Positions 16,402-26,456 of a DNA stretch of 64,000 nucleotides are shown piece after piece. The notes beneath the pieces are model-generated. The model saw nothing but the letters and a program-made list of their open reading frames with translations, had not been told where the DNA came from and ran no database searches. Within the stretch, counting starts at the first letter, position 1. Each line of letters opens with the position of its first letter. A program made the position numbers and the translations under genes. The stretch comes from Pacificimonas pallii (GTDB taxonomy: Bacteria; Pseudomonadota; Alphaproteobacteria; Sphingomonadales; Sphingomonadaceae), in contig NZ_JAGSPA010000002.1 in the NCBI RefSeq assembly GCF_019204005.1, forward strand, positions 1 through 64,000. The letters run 5' to 3'.

Positions 16402-19400
16402 ATGAAATCCGCACTTCTAAGCCGTTGCGCCGGTTGCGCTATTTTCTCACTTACAACAGTTGGTGCCGCAACCGCGAGCTTTGCGCAGGTCGTGCCTGAC
16501 CAGGCCGGAGCCGAAGACGATACCGATCTGATCGTCGTCACCGGTTCCTTCATTCGCGGTACGCCCGAAGACGCCGCGCTGCCGGTGGACCTGTTCAGCT
16601 CGGAGGATCTGTCGAAAAGCGGTACGACCTCGCCGTTGGAATTCATCAAGGACCTGCCGTCCGTGGGTCCGGTGCTTGGCGACTCGAATCAATTTTCCAC
16701 CGCGGCACAGGGCTTTCAGGGCAATGGTTCGATCAACCTTCGCGCGCTGGGCCCGGAACGCACATTGGTGCTGTTCAACGGTCGGCGCACCGTTCAGGCC
16801 CCGGGCGACGGGTTTACCGACACGCAGCTTGTCCCGCTCTTCGCGCTCGACCGTATCGAGATTCTGAAAGACGGCGCGGCCGCCACTTATGGCTCCGACG
16901 CGATCGCGGGCGTGGCGAATTTCATCACCAAACGGGATTTCGACGGCCTGGAAATCACCGGCGATTACGAATTCATCGACGGGTCTGACGGCAACTGGAC
17001 AACGAGCGTGCTTGCCGGCGGCAATTTCGGCGATGCGAACCTTATGGTCGGCGTCGGCTGGCAGCACCGGTCGGAACTGGCGACGACGGAACGCGATTTC
17101 GTGCTGCGGCCCTATGAGGTCAATCCCACCGGGTTTTCGACGCTGGGCAATCCCGGCACCTATCTTGCGAAACTGGGGGATGTCTCCAACGGCGCGGGCG
17201 GCACAACACTTGGGCTGGCGCAGGATGGTTCGGCCCTTGGCACGTGCGAGGCGACGGGCGGCTTCCAGGGCTCGGCTTCGGGTCTGCCTGCCTGCCGGTT
17301 TACCTATGTCCCCTTCGACAATCTGATCGAGGAGGAGGATCGGTATCAGGCATATGCGCAGCTGGATGTCGATCTTAGCGACAGCCTCAACGTCTTCGTC
17401 AGCGGTCTCTATGCGCGAACCGATCTTGAAAGCCTGGCCTATTCACCGAGTTTCCCAACGACGCAGGGGCCCACCGGCTCGGGCAACACGCAGCGCTTTT
17501 TCATCCCCGATACCAATCCCGGATATGCGGCGTTCGTCGCGCAATCGGGTCTGACGGGCGGGCCAGGCGATCCCTTCACCGCAGGCACGCCGGCCAACGT
17601 GTTTGGCAGCTATGCGAGCGCCCTGTTCTTCCGCCCGATCGGTGCGGGCGGCAATCCGCGTGACCCGCGCGGGTCCGGTCGCGGGTCCGCCAAGAACGAG
17701 GCGTTCCGCTTCTCGACCGGTCTGGAAAAGGAATTTTCGGACACGCTGCGGGCGCAGTTATACGGCACCTGGTGGCGGTCAGAACGTGAAGCGTTCGCGC
17801 CCGGCATCGTCGGCTCGCGCCTGCAAAATGCCCTGGAAGGGTTTGGCGGCCCGGGCTGCGACCGGACAACCGGCACTGCCGGCCAGGGCGCCTGCCAGTT
17901 CTTCAATCCGTTCATCAACAATGCGGCGTCAAATCCCGCGCTGGGTCTGGTCAATCCGTCATTCGTTCCCGGCAATGAGAACGACCCCGACCTCGTTTCC
18001 TATCTGCAGGTGCCGAACGGCACGTTCCAGGTCGAGGAACAGGTGGTCGCCGACTTTATCCTGTCCGGTGAAACAGGACTTGATCTGGGCGGTGGTGCCG
18101 TGGCGTTCGCCGTCGGCGCGCAATATCGTCAGAGCGACTTTTCCACTCGGCCCCTGGTCGAGGAAAGCAACGCCCTTGTGAACCCCTGTTTCCAGGAGGG
18201 TGACAGAAGCTGTGTGGGGACGCCGACGGACGGCGTTGGTCCCTTCGTGTTCCTGGGGATTACCTCGCCGGTGACGCTGGAACAGAGCGTTTACGCGCTG
18301 TTTGCCGAGGTCAATGTTCCGATTGGTGAACGTATCGAGCTTTCCGGTGCCGTCCGCTTCGAGGATTATGGCGGCACGGTCGGCTCCACCCTCAATCCGA
18401 AGGCGTCATTCCGGATCGAGGCGACCGACTGGCTGACGCTGCGCGGTTCGGCCGGTACGACGTTCCGCGGTCCGCTGGCCAGTCAGGTTTCGCCGAACAA
18501 GGTCACGGTGCTTGCGGGCATCATCGCCGCGAACAACAACTTCAAGTCTCAGGACATCTTCGGAAATCCGAACGATCTGCAGCCGGAAACCGCATTCACC
18601 TACAATGTCGGCGCCATCATCGGCTATGAAGGCCTGACCTTCTCGGTCGATTATTGGAGCTATGATTTCGAGGACCGCATCACGACGACACCGGTACAGG
18701 CCATCGCCAGTGCCGTCGTGCCCGAACCCGGCGGCCTTGCCAATTGTTCCAGCCCCTTCGCCAATCTGATCACCTTTCAGGATGGCTGCGTTCAGGGTGT
18801 GACGACCGGCAGTTCCATCGCCCGGGTGCGCACCGACTGGGTCAACGGCCCGGGTGTCAAGACGAGCGGTCTCGATTTCGCGTTGAACTATGATCTGCCG
18901 ATTGGTGACCAACTGGTCCTGTCGCTTGGCGGCAATGCCTCCTTTGTCCTGGAATATGAGTTCGACGCATTCGAACTGCGCGGCGCCACTGTCGCCGAGG
19001 CCTATGACGCCGTCGGTTTCGCGAATTATAACAGGGACCCCGGAACGGTATCCGACTGGCGCGGCAATGCCTATGCGAATGTCAATTATGACATGCTGAA
19101 CCTTCGCTATGTGTTCAAATATATTGACGGCGTGGATGATAATCGCTGCGCCGATACCGGCCCATGCGTAACGACGCCCGAGGGTATCGAGACCGATTTC
19201 GGTCGCCGTGTCTCCAGTTTCACCCAGCATGATCTGCACGCCACGCTGGATCTGGAAGTCGCCGGTACGGATCTGCAATTGCAGGGGTCGATCGAGAATA
19301 TCTTCGACGAGGATCCCCCGGGCGCCCGCCTTGAACTGAGCTATGACCCATTCATCGGCAATCCCCTTGGACGTACATACCGGCTTGGCGCGAAGGTAAA

Positions 19401-19407
19401 CTTCTAG
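16402..19407 (+). CDS. TonB-dependent outer-membrane receptor
   Basis: A 1001-residue receptor. I placed the start at the ATG 16402 because a signal peptide follows (cleavage after ATASFA-Q) and GGAAGG-like bases precede it. DLIVVTGS is a TonB-box-like segment, followed by the plug domain (LRALGPERTLVLFNGRR and GAAATYGSDAIAGVANF). The barrel covers the remainder and ends GRTYRLGAKVNF with an aromatic final residue. The size, with long extracellular loops, resembles sphingomonad receptors for complex organic substrates rather than siderophores. It is followed 16 bases later by a GPH symporter, then an acyl-CoA dehydrogenase. Confidence 0.95.
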   Translation: MKSALLSRCAGCAIFSLTTVGAATASFAQVVPDQAGAEDDTDLIVVTGSFIRGTPEDAALPVDLFSSEDLSKSGTTSPLEFIKDLPSVGPVLGDSNQFSTAAQGFQGNGSINLRALGPERTLVLFNGRRTVQAPGDGFTDTQLVPLFALDRIEILKDGAAATYGSDAIAGVANFITKRDFDGLEITGDYEFIDGSDGNWTTSVLAGGNFGDANLMVGVGWQHRSELATTERDFVLRPYEVNPTGFSTLGNPGTYLAKLGDVSNGAGGTTLGLAQDGSALGTCEATGGFQGSASGLPACRFTYVPFDNLIEEEDRYQAYAQLDVDLSDSLNVFVSGLYARTDLESLAYSPSFPTTQGPTGSGNTQRFFIPDTNPGYAAFVAQSGLTGGPGDPFTAGTPANVFGSYASALFFRPIGAGGNPRDPRGSGRGSAKNEAFRFSTGLEKEFSDTLRAQLYGTWWRSEREAFAPGIVGSRLQNALEGFGGPGCDRTTGTAGQGACQFFNPFINNAASNPALGLVNPSFVPGNENDPDLVSYLQVPNGTFQVEEQVVADFILSGETGLDLGGGAVAFAVGAQYRQSDFSTRPLVEESNALVNPCFQEGDRSCVGTPTDGVGPFVFLGITSPVTLEQSVYALFAEVNVPIGERIELSGAVRFEDYGGTVGSTLNPKASFRIEATDWLTLRGSAGTTFRGPLASQVSPNKVTVLAGIIAANNNFKSQDIFGNPNDLQPETAFTYNVGAIIGYEGLTFSVDYWSYDFEDRITTTPVQAIASAVVPEPGGLANCSSPFANLITFQDGCVQGVTTGSSIARVRTDWVNGPGVKTSGLDFALNYDLPIGDQLVLSLGGNASFVLEYEFDAFELRGATVAEAYDAVGFANYNRDPGTVSDWRGNAYANVNYDMLNLRYVFKYIDGVDDNRCADTGPCVTTPEGIETDFGRRVSSFTQHDLHATLDLEVAGTDLQLQGSIENIFDEDPPGARLELSYDPFIGNPLGRTYRLGAKVNF

Positions 19408-19423
19408 CAGTGGCGCGCGGTTG

Positions 19424-20944
19424 ATGCGCGAACCTGCACATCTGGCTGGAGGGGCGCTGGACAGGGAAATCCTGTCCGGCGCCCCTTTGTCTTTGGAGAC
19501 CGGGCCGCGGGCGCGCGTCCCGCTTCGGACGAAGATCGCGTACGGGTTCGGCAGCGCCGCCTACGGCGTCAAGGACAATGGCTTCAAATATTTCCTGCTG
19601 CTATTCTACGCGCAGGTCATCGGTCTGGACGCGCGGCTGGTGTCCCTGGCGATCCTGATCGCGCTGATCGCCGACGCGTTTTCCGATCCCATCGTAGGAT
19701 ATTGGTCAGACAATTTCCGCTCGCGCTGGGGCAGGCGGCATCCGTTCATGTATGCCAGCGCCCTGCCGGTGGCCGTGAGCTATTATTTCCTGTGGGTACC
19801 GCCGCAGGGGATGAGCCAGACCGGGCTGTTCTGGTACGTCGTGATCCTGTCCATCGTGATCCGCACGCTCATCACCTTCAACGAGACCCCGGGCGCCGCG
19901 CTCGCGCCGGAACTTTCCGAGGATTATGACGAGCGCAATGCGCTCCTGTCGTGGCGCTATTATTTCGGCTGGACGGGCGGCAATGCGATTTCGGTCGCGG
20001 CGTTCACGCTGATCTTCCCGGCGTTCGTCACCCTGGCCATCACCAACGGCCAGTTCAACCGAGACGCCTACCAGACCTATGGCCTGATTTCCTCGATCCT
20101 GATCTTCATCGCCATCATGACCTCCGCGCTCGGGACGCACCGGTATATCGGCAAGCTGAAGGCACCGCCGCCGAAGCGCATGCTGACGATCCGGAAGATT
20201 TTCGCGGAGATTTTCGAAACCCTTGCCAGCCGGTCGTTCATGGCGCTGTTCATCGCCGCCCTGCTCGGGTTCATCGCCAGCGGTCTGGCCGCCGGTCTCG
20301 CCTTCTATTTCTCGACCTATTATTGGGGCTTCACATCGGCGCAGATCGGTATCCTGGCCCTGTGCGTGTTCATCTCGGCGATCATCGGCTCGGCGCTTGC
20401 GCCATTGATTGGCAGGATATGGGGCAAGAAGCGCGGCGCGATTGTCATCGGGCTGGTCGCCTTTACGGGCGCACCGCTGCCGATTTTCCTGCGCCTGATC
20501 GACGTGCTGCCCGCCAATGGCACGGATTTCATCTTTTATTTCATCGTGATCGCCAACACGATCGATGTCGGCCTGATCATTTGCTACCAGATTCTGGCGG
20601 CATCCATGATCGCCGATCTGGTGGAGGACGCGGAACTGAGGACAGGTCGCCGCTCCGAAGGGCTGTTCTTTGCGGCGAGCACCTTCATGCGCAAATGGGG
20701 CGAAGGGCTGGGCATCGTTGCCGCAGGCTTGGTCATTACCAGCGTGGGCCTGGCAACGGGTGCGGCGCAGGGCGACGTGTCCGATGAAACGCTATGGATG
20801 CTGGGCGCGGTCTATGTGCCGACCATCCTGACCCTGTGGCTTTCGATGATTGCGGTGATCAGCTTTTACGGGCTTACCCGTTCTGGCCATGAAGATAATC
20901 TGCGGCGTTTGAAAGAACGCCCCACCGAAGGACCAGCACAGTGA
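19424..20944 (+). CDS. MFS transporter of the GPH (glycoside-pentoside-hexuronide:cation) type
   Basis: A 506-residue inner-membrane protein with about 12 helices. It begins IAYGFGSAAYGVKDNGF and has the loop DAFSDPIVGYWSDNFRSRWGRRHPF, which are marks of the GPH/MFS_2 family, and a C-terminal half with EGLFFAASTFMRKWGEG. Such carriers use H+ or Na+ to import sugars or, in sphingomonads, other organic compounds. The ATG at 19424 follows the receptor stop by 16 bases, and the gene overlaps the acyl-CoA dehydrogenase by 4 bases, so the three form an operon. Confidence 0.92.
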   Translation: MREPAHLAGGALDREILSGAPLSLETGPRARVPLRTKIAYGFGSAAYGVKDNGFKYFLLLFYAQVIGLDARLVSLAILIALIADAFSDPIVGYWSDNFRSRWGRRHPFMYASALPVAVSYYFLWVPPQGMSQTGLFWYVVILSIVIRTLITFNETPGAALAPELSEDYDERNALLSWRYYFGWTGGNAISVAAFTLIFPAFVTLAITNGQFNRDAYQTYGLISSILIFIAIMTSALGTHRYIGKLKAPPPKRMLTIRKIFAEIFETLASRSFMALFIAALLGFIASGLAAGLAFYFSTYYWGFTSAQIGILALCVFISAIIGSALAPLIGRIWGKKRGAIVIGLVAFTGAPLPIFLRLIDVLPANGTDFIFYFIVIANTIDVGLIICYQILAASMIADLVEDAELRTGRRSEGLFFAASTFMRKWGEGLGIVAAGLVITSVGLATGAAQGDVSDETLWMLGAVYVPTILTLWLSMIAVISFYGLTRSGHEDNLRRLKERPTEGPAQ

Positions 20945-22230
20945 ACGATATGAGCAAACCCCCGGCCCGCAGCGGTTTCGGCCTCGATCCGCGCGACGAC
21001 CTCAACGATCTGCGGATGTCGGAAAAAGCGCTGCCGCTCCTGGAGAAGGTCAAGAGCTTCATCGCTGAAGTCGTCGAACCGATGAGCGAGGAATTCGAAA
21101 GACTGGGCGAGGGCCGGGCGGACCGCTGGAGCTATGCGCCCGGGCAGCTGGAAGCGCTGGAAGGCGCGAAGCAGGAAGCGCGGAAACGCGGGCTGTGGAA
21201 CTTCTTCCTGCCCGACGCGGATACCGGCGAGGGCCTGTCCAACCTCGATTATGCCTATATCGCGGTCGAGCTTGGCAAGAATGCCCTGGCGTCGGAAAGC
21301 ATGAACTGTTCCGCCCCCGATACCGGAAATATGGAGGTGCTGGAGCGCGTCGGCACCGAGGCGCAGAAGGAAAAATGGCTGAAGCCGCTGCTTGAAGGGG
21401 AAATCCGTTCCGCATTCGCGATGACGGAACCGCATCTGCCCTCGTCGGATGCGAAAAACGTTTCCATGTCGGCGAAGCTGGAAAATGGCGAGTGGGTCAT
21501 TAACGGCGAAAAATACTATATCTCCGGCGCTGGCGATCCGCGCTGCAAGATCATGATCACGATGGTGAAGACGTCGCCCGATGCGCCGTCGCACCTGCAG
21601 CAGTCGCAGATTCTGGTGCCGATGGATACGCCCGGTGTCGAGGTGCTGGGTCCCATGAACGTGTTCGGCAAGGACGACGCACCGCACGGTCACATGCATA
21701 TCAAGTTCGACAATGTGCGCGTGCCGGAGGAGAATATCCTGATGGGCGAAGGCAAGGGCTTCGAGATTTCGCAGCTGCGCCTCGGCCCGGGCCGCATCCA
21801 CCACTGCATGCGGGCGATCGGTCAGGCCGAAAAGGCCCTCGACCTGATGGTGAAGCGCGGCATGAGCCGCGAGGCCTTTGGCAAACCCATCGTCCAGCTA
21901 GGCAAGAACATGGAAGTCGTCAGCCGCGCGCGCATCGATATCGAGGCGATGCGCCTGATGGTGCTGAAGGCGGCGAAAGCCATGGACGTGCTCGGCAATC
22001 GCGAGGCGCGCGTGTGGATTTCCATGGCCAAGGCCATGGTGCCGGAGCGCGTGTGCGAGATTATCGACGAGGCGATCCAGATGCACGGCGCAACCGGTGT
22101 TTCGCAGTGGACCCCGCTGGCCGATATGTACACCGGCCAGCGCACGCTTCGTCTGGCGGATGGCCCCGATGAAGTGCACCACATGGTCGTCGGACGCGCC
22201 GAAGTGCGCAGTTACGGCAGCAATAGCTGA
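20941..22230 (+). CDS. Acyl-CoA dehydrogenase family protein
   Basis: A 429-residue FAD enzyme of the ACAD10/11-like branch. Recognised by the segment AFAMTEPHLPSSDAKN, the YYISGAGDPRCKIMI region, the RLGPGRIHHCMRAIGQAEKA helix and the C-terminal QMHGATGVSQWTPLADMYTGQR stretch. It oxidises an acyl-CoA to the enoyl-CoA; substrate unknown. The start is a GTG overlapping the GPH transporter stop by 4 bases (GTGA), so it is translationally coupled. A strong hairpin after the gene ends the operon. Confidence 0.92.
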   Translation: MNDMSKPPARSGFGLDPRDDLNDLRMSEKALPLLEKVKSFIAEVVEPMSEEFERLGEGRADRWSYAPGQLEALEGAKQEARKRGLWNFFLPDADTGEGLSNLDYAYIAVELGKNALASESMNCSAPDTGNMEVLERVGTEAQKEKWLKPLLEGEIRSAFAMTEPHLPSSDAKNVSMSAKLENGEWVINGEKYYISGAGDPRCKIMITMVKTSPDAPSHLQQSQILVPMDTPGVEVLGPMNVFGKDDAPHGHMHIKFDNVRVPEENILMGEGKGFEISQLRLGPGRIHHCMRAIGQAEKALDLMVKRGMSREAFGKPIVQLGKNMEVVSRARIDIEAMRLMVLKAAKAMDVLGNREARVWISMAKAMVPERVCEIIDEAIQMHGATGVSQWTPLADMYTGQRTLRLADGPDEVHHMVVGRAEVRSYGSNS

Positions 22231-22256
22231 ACCATCGGTCCCAATCTGGACCCCAC

Positions 22257-22285
22257 CCGGCCGGGCATGTGATGTGCCCGGCCGG
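22257..22285 (+). terminator. Terminator-like hairpin after the acyl-CoA dehydrogenase
   Basis: CCGGCCGGGCA pairs perfectly with TGCCCGGCCGG (11 bp, 7-base loop) and is followed by ATGATTTTG. It lies 26 bases after the stop codon and 19 bases before the MATE gene start, so the MATE gene would have to be read through or have its own promoter within the hairpin region. Confidence 0.65.
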
Positions 22286-22304
22286 ATGATTTTGAAAGCG
22301 GCGC

Positions 22305-23747
22305 ATGATGACAGATGAAGCCGCCCCAAATCGCTATGCGGGCGAGACCGTCAAGCTTGGCCCCGGAGGCGGAAGAGGCGGCCGCGACCTGATCGGCGGT
22401 CCGATCATGCGCACGCTGACCCTGTTTGCGATGCCGCTGCTGGTCACGAATATCCTGCACAGCTTCGCCGGCACCTGGAGCGCCGTCTGGGTGAGCCGCG
22501 TGCTTGGCCCCGAGGCGCTGATCGCCGTCGTCAATACCAACGTCTTCCTGTTCATGATGATGGGCGCGGTCATGGGCGTCGGAGCGGCGTCGGGCATCAC
22601 CATCGGGCAGGCGACGGGTATCGGCGACCGGCATATGGTGAAGCGCGTGGTCGGGACCGCGATCAGCTTCGTCATGATCGCCGGGACGGTCATGGCCGCG
22701 GCGGGCTGGGTGCTGGCCCCGTGGCTGCTCGACCTGATCGACATGCCGCAGGCGGCGCGCGCGGACGGCATCGTCTTTCTGCGCGTCACATGCCTCGCCA
22801 TGCCCGGGATCTTCACGTTCCTGTTCATGATGATGATGATCCGCGGGACGGGGGACGCGCGGATTCCGTTCATGTTTTCGCTGGTGTGGATCGGCGGGTC
22901 GTTCCTGCTGGTGCCATTATTGCTGAAAGGCGGCCTGGGCATCGCGCCGATGGGCATCGCGGGGGCAGCGGCGGCGAACGTGATTTCAGTGAACGTCGCG
23001 CTCGGCGCGCTGGTCGTTTATCTATATGTGACCGACAATATCATCGCGCTGCGCGCGCGGGATTTCCGCTTTTTCCGGATCGATCCGAAGCTGCTGCGGA
23101 CCCTCCTCTCAAAGGGGGCGCCGATGGGGGCGGAGATGATTATCGTGCAGGGCGCGTATTTCGTGCTGCTGTCCATGGTGAATGGTTACGGCGTGACGGT
23201 GGCGGCGGGCTATAGCGCCGCCGCGCAGCTGTGGACCTATGTCCAGATGCCGGCGATGGCGCTGGCAGCGTCGATATCGGCCATGGCGGCGCAGAATATC
23301 GGCGCGGGCCGGTGGGACCGCGTGTCGCGGATCGCCCTGCGCGGATCGCTGATCAGCATGACGGCGACCAGCGTGGTCGCGGCGGCGATCTATGCGCTGG
23401 GCGATTGGCCGTTGCTGCTGTTCCTGCCGGATGGCGGTGCGTCGTTGGAGGTCGCACGGGATATTAATTACATCGTCCTGTGGGGCTGGATCGTGCTGGC
23501 GGTGACAGCGGCGCTGTCCGCCGTCGTACGCGCCAATGCGGCGATGATCCCGCCGACCATCATCTTTGCCGTGACGATGTGGCTGCTGAGGATCCCGTTT
23601 GCGAAACTGCTGCAGCCGGTTATGGGCGAAACCGCGATCTGGTGGAGCTTCCCGCTCGGCACGATCAGTTCGGCGCTGCTGGCCTATGGCTATTATCGCT
23701 GGGGCAGGTGGCGCGAAAATGCGCTTCTGGTGGAGAAACCGGCCTAG
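22305..23747 (+). CDS. MATE family multidrug/cation antiporter
   Basis: A 480-residue inner-membrane protein with about 12 helices in two repeated halves (GPIMRTLTLFAMPLLVTNI starts the first; LSKGAPMGAEMIIVQGAYF the second). The NorM-type MATE family exports organic cations using H+ or Na+. A methionine-rich, charged N-terminal extension of about 40 residues precedes helix 1. The start may be at either of two adjacent ATGs (22305, 22308). It converges with the SulP gene, with 9 bases between stop codons. Confidence 0.9.
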   Translation: MMTDEAAPNRYAGETVKLGPGGGRGGRDLIGGPIMRTLTLFAMPLLVTNILHSFAGTWSAVWVSRVLGPEALIAVVNTNVFLFMMMGAVMGVGAASGITIGQATGIGDRHMVKRVVGTAISFVMIAGTVMAAAGWVLAPWLLDLIDMPQAARADGIVFLRVTCLAMPGIFTFLFMMMMIRGTGDARIPFMFSLVWIGGSFLLVPLLLKGGLGIAPMGIAGAAAANVISVNVALGALVVYLYVTDNIIALRARDFRFFRIDPKLLRTLLSKGAPMGAEMIIVQGAYFVLLSMVNGYGVTVAAGYSAAAQLWTYVQMPAMALAASISAMAAQNIGAGRWDRVSRIALRGSLISMTATSVVAAAIYALGDWPLLLFLPDGGASLEVARDINYIVLWGWIVLAVTAALSAVVRANAAMIPPTIIFAVTMWLLRIPFAKLLQPVMGETAIWWSFPLGTISSALLAYGYYRWGRWRENALLVEKPA

Positions 23748-23756
23748 GAACGGCGC

Positions 23757-25475
23757 CTAGCCCGCATCATCGCCGCACGCCTCCTGCATGCGGCGTACAC
23801 CCTCTGGCACGTCGGCGTAAATGGCGCAGCGCTCAAGCTCCAAATGACCCGTGAACGCCCGCTGAAGGGACTGGCGCACTTCGGCGAAACCGACGGTCAG
23901 GCGCTTCTCTTCCAGATTCTCGATAAGGCGTTCCAGCATCGCCATGCCGCTGGCGTCGATATCGTTCACGCCCTTCATATCGATGAGGAGGCACGACGCC
24001 TCCGGATGCCGCGAGAGCAGCGTCAGGAGCTGATCCTCGCAATGGCCGACATTTGCGAAATAGAGCGAACGGTCAAAGCGGATGGCAAGTACCGGCAGAG
24101 TATCGACCTCCACCTCGTTGCGGTCGACGGAGCGGAAGCGGCCGTCGCCCTGAACACGCTCGCCAAGGCGCGTGACGCGCGGCAGGCTGGAGAACCACAG
24201 GAACGCGGCGATGCCCGAAATCGCACCAACGCCAAGGCCCCATTGCACGCCAAGCCCAAGCGTTGCCGCAAAGGTGACGAAGATGACCATCCCCTCGGTG
24301 CGGCTGTGCCGCCATGTCGAGCGGATCTGCGCCGGCTTGATGAGGCCGAAAACGGCGCTGATCACGAGCGCCGCCAACGCTGTCTTTGGCAGGAGCGCGA
24401 GGGGCGCGGACAGGAACAGCACCACGAGAAGCACGATCAGGGCGCCGATGCCCGACGCGATCGGCGACCGCGCGCCGCTGTCGTAAACGAGTGCGGAGCG
24501 GCTGAAACTGACGCCGGGAGAATAGCCGCCCGAAAGCGCGGACGCGACATTGGCCGCGCCAATGGCAAGCGCCTCCTGACTGGTGTCGAGCGACTGGCGT
24601 CGGCGACCGGCAAGCGATTTTGCGACGGCCGTTCCCGGCACGAAGATGACCGCCGCGATGACGGCGCTGGAAGGGAGCAGGCCCAGCCACGCGGTCATGT
24701 CGAGCGGCGGCAGGCCGAACGGCGGCAGGCCCGAGGGGGGCTGTGTCACCTTCGGAATGTCGAGCGTCCAGATGGTGGCGGCCGCGGCGCAGATGACGAG
24801 CACGACGAACGGAATGGTCGAAACGAGCGTCCTGCGCCAGGGCGGCCTGACGCCGAGCTTCCACAGCAGGGGACGCCCGAAGCGGCTGCCGATGATGAGC
24901 GCCAGAAGCGCGCCGCCGCCCACGATGAGCGCCGTGACATCGGTCTGCGGGATCAGCGGCCAGAGGGTCGTCGCCGTCGCCATGATGGTGCCGCCGCGTT
25001 CGGCGTCGATGCCCAGAAGCGTCGGCAACTGGCTGGCCGCGATCAGAACGGCGGCGGCGGCGGTAAACCCAAGGAGCGCCGGGTCGCTGATGAAATTGAC
25101 GAGGCGGCCGAGGCGGAGCGCCCCTATGGCCAGAAGAATCGCGCCGGTTTCCACAGCGAGAATGGCAGCGGCCTCAGCCGGATCGAGCGACGAGCCCGCG
25201 ACCGCATCGGCAACGAGGAGCGAGGCGAGCGCGACCGGCCCCATGGAAACATAGGGACTGGTGCCGAGGCAGGCATAGATGAGCGGCGGCGCGATCGCGG
25301 TATAAAGACCAACCTCGGGAGGCAGGCCCGCAAGCGTTGCATAGGCCATGGCCTGCGGCACGAGGAGGACGGCCAGGATCAGGCCCGCGACGATATCGCT
25401 GGTCGCATCCCGGGCGGAATAATCGCCGAGCCAGCGCAGCGGCGGTACAAGGTCACGGAAACTCATCCGCGGCAT
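23757..25475 (-). CDS. SulP family anion transporter with C-terminal STAS domain
   Basis: A 572-residue protein. The N-terminal transport domain (about 10-410) has the family stretches DIVAGLILAVLLVPQAMAYA and GLPPEVGLYTAIAPPLIY. A STAS domain follows (about 460-560, with LLIDMKGVNDIDASGMAML), which regulates transport in SulP proteins. Sulfate or bicarbonate are the usual substrates. I chose ATG 25475 because only non-ATG codons lie upstream; ATG 25466 is also possible. It diverges from the lipoprotein gene at 25601. Confidence 0.92.
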   Translation of the reverse strand: MPRMSFRDLVPPLRWLGDYSARDATSDIVAGLILAVLLVPQAMAYATLAGLPPEVGLYTAIAPPLIYACLGTSPYVSMGPVALASLLVADAVAGSSLDPAEAAAILAVETGAILLAIGALRLGRLVNFISDPALLGFTAAAAVLIAASQLPTLLGIDAERGGTIMATATTLWPLIPQTDVTALIVGGGALLALIIGSRFGRPLLWKLGVRPPWRRTLVSTIPFVVLVICAAAATIWTLDIPKVTQPPSGLPPFGLPPLDMTAWLGLLPSSAVIAAVIFVPGTAVAKSLAGRRRQSLDTSQEALAIGAANVASALSGGYSPGVSFSRSALVYDSGARSPIASGIGALIVLLVVLFLSAPLALLPKTALAALVISAVFGLIKPAQIRSTWRHSRTEGMVIFVTFAATLGLGVQWGLGVGAISGIAAFLWFSSLPRVTRLGERVQGDGRFRSVDRNEVEVDTLPVLAIRFDRSLYFANVGHCEDQLLTLLSRHPEASCLLIDMKGVNDIDASGMAMLERLIENLEEKRLTVGFAEVRQSLQRAFTGHLELERCAIYADVPEGVRRMQEACGDDAG

Positions 25476-25600
25476 CCCGCGCGGAAAATGCGGTGAAGTC
25501 AAGAAATCATGCTATAAACCCGACATTTATTGTTGCCATGTCCCGGTTTTCCCCGGAAGAACGAGGGGCCGCCGACAGGCCCGCACAAGGGAGTTTATAT

Positions 25601-26389
25601 ATGCGTTCCGTCATTCTGCTGAGTTCCACCGCCGCCTTGCTTGCGGCCTGTGCCGTTACGCCCGCGCCTCCCCCCCCGCCGCCGCCGCCGGTCGTTGCCA
25701 AGGCCGACCTGGCGCCGCCGGATGCCTATTATTTCAATTATGCCCTGCCCGCGCGCGACGCGTCGGGAACGTTCGCGTCACCGAACATCAACCTGACGGA
25801 GCAGGAAGCGATCTTCCACCTGCGCTCCGCGCTGAATGTCGCCGCCCTGTCCTGCCGCAAGATGGAAGGCATGGACATGACGGATAATTACAACACCTAT
25901 ATCCGCAAATACCGCCTGACGTTGGCGAAGGCGAACCGGACGATAGACGCGCGTTATGCCCGCGAAGTCGATGGCGGCAAGCGTGCGCGCGATGCGCACA
26001 TGACGTCGCTATACAATCATTTCGCGCGGCCCGCGACGCTCGGGACCTTTTGCCCGATGGCGCTGAAACATCTGAATGCCGCGATTGCGCTGCCCGATAC
26101 GACGGCCGCGATCACGGATTACAGCCAGACGGCCGTCCGCGAGATCGAGGACGTGTTCCAGCAGCATTATGCGAGTATCGAGCAATATCAGATCGCGTAC
26201 CGGCAGGCGATGCGGGACAATGGCCAGACCCCGCCGCCCATGGCGACGGTGGCGCTGGAGGAGCAGGTCGGATCGCCGGGTGAAACGCTGTCGCCCGATG
26301 TCGCTGCCGCGATCGCGAAAGCTGCCGAGGAGGCCGACAGGGATGCCGCGGCGCCGATCGATCCCACGGACGTGCCGCAGCCGAACTAG
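25601..26389 (+). CDS. Hypothetical lipoprotein
   Basis: A 262-residue protein with a lipoprotein signal peptide; the lipobox is LLAAC, with the acylated cysteine at residue 17. A run of eight prolines follows, then a mostly helical mature domain with no recognised family. ATG 25601 is preferred over upstream in-frame codons because the lipobox then lies at normal distance and a purine-rich site precedes it. It is probably anchored in the inner leaflet of the outer membrane. A strong intrinsic terminator follows. Confidence 0.75.
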   Translation: MRSVILLSSTAALLAACAVTPAPPPPPPPPVVAKADLAPPDAYYFNYALPARDASGTFASPNINLTEQEAIFHLRSALNVAALSCRKMEGMDMTDNYNTYIRKYRLTLAKANRTIDARYAREVDGGKRARDAHMTSLYNHFARPATLGTFCPMALKHLNAAIALPDTTAAITDYSQTAVREIEDVFQQHYASIEQYQIAYRQAMRDNGQTPPPMATVALEEQVGSPGETLSPDVAAAIAKAAEEADRDAAAPIDPTDVPQPN

Positions 26390-26410
26390 ACTCCATTTTG
26401 AAGGTGCGAG

Positions 26411-26449
26411 AGCCGCACGCCCCTCCCCAGGAGGCGCGTGCGGCTTTTT
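26411..26449 (+). terminator. Intrinsic terminator after the lipoprotein gene
   Basis: AGCCGCACGC (26411-26420) pairs perfectly with GCGTGCGGCT (26436-26445), followed by a T run to 26449. It also lies just after the stop of the convergent DUF2855 gene, 8 bases away on the other strand. Confidence 0.85.
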
Positions 26450-26456
26450 CGTTTCG

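Noticed and set aside
23844-25496. 550-codon plus-strand frame opposite the SulP gene
   Set aside because: Arginine/alanine-rich mirror of a well-supported transporter; no start context or family.
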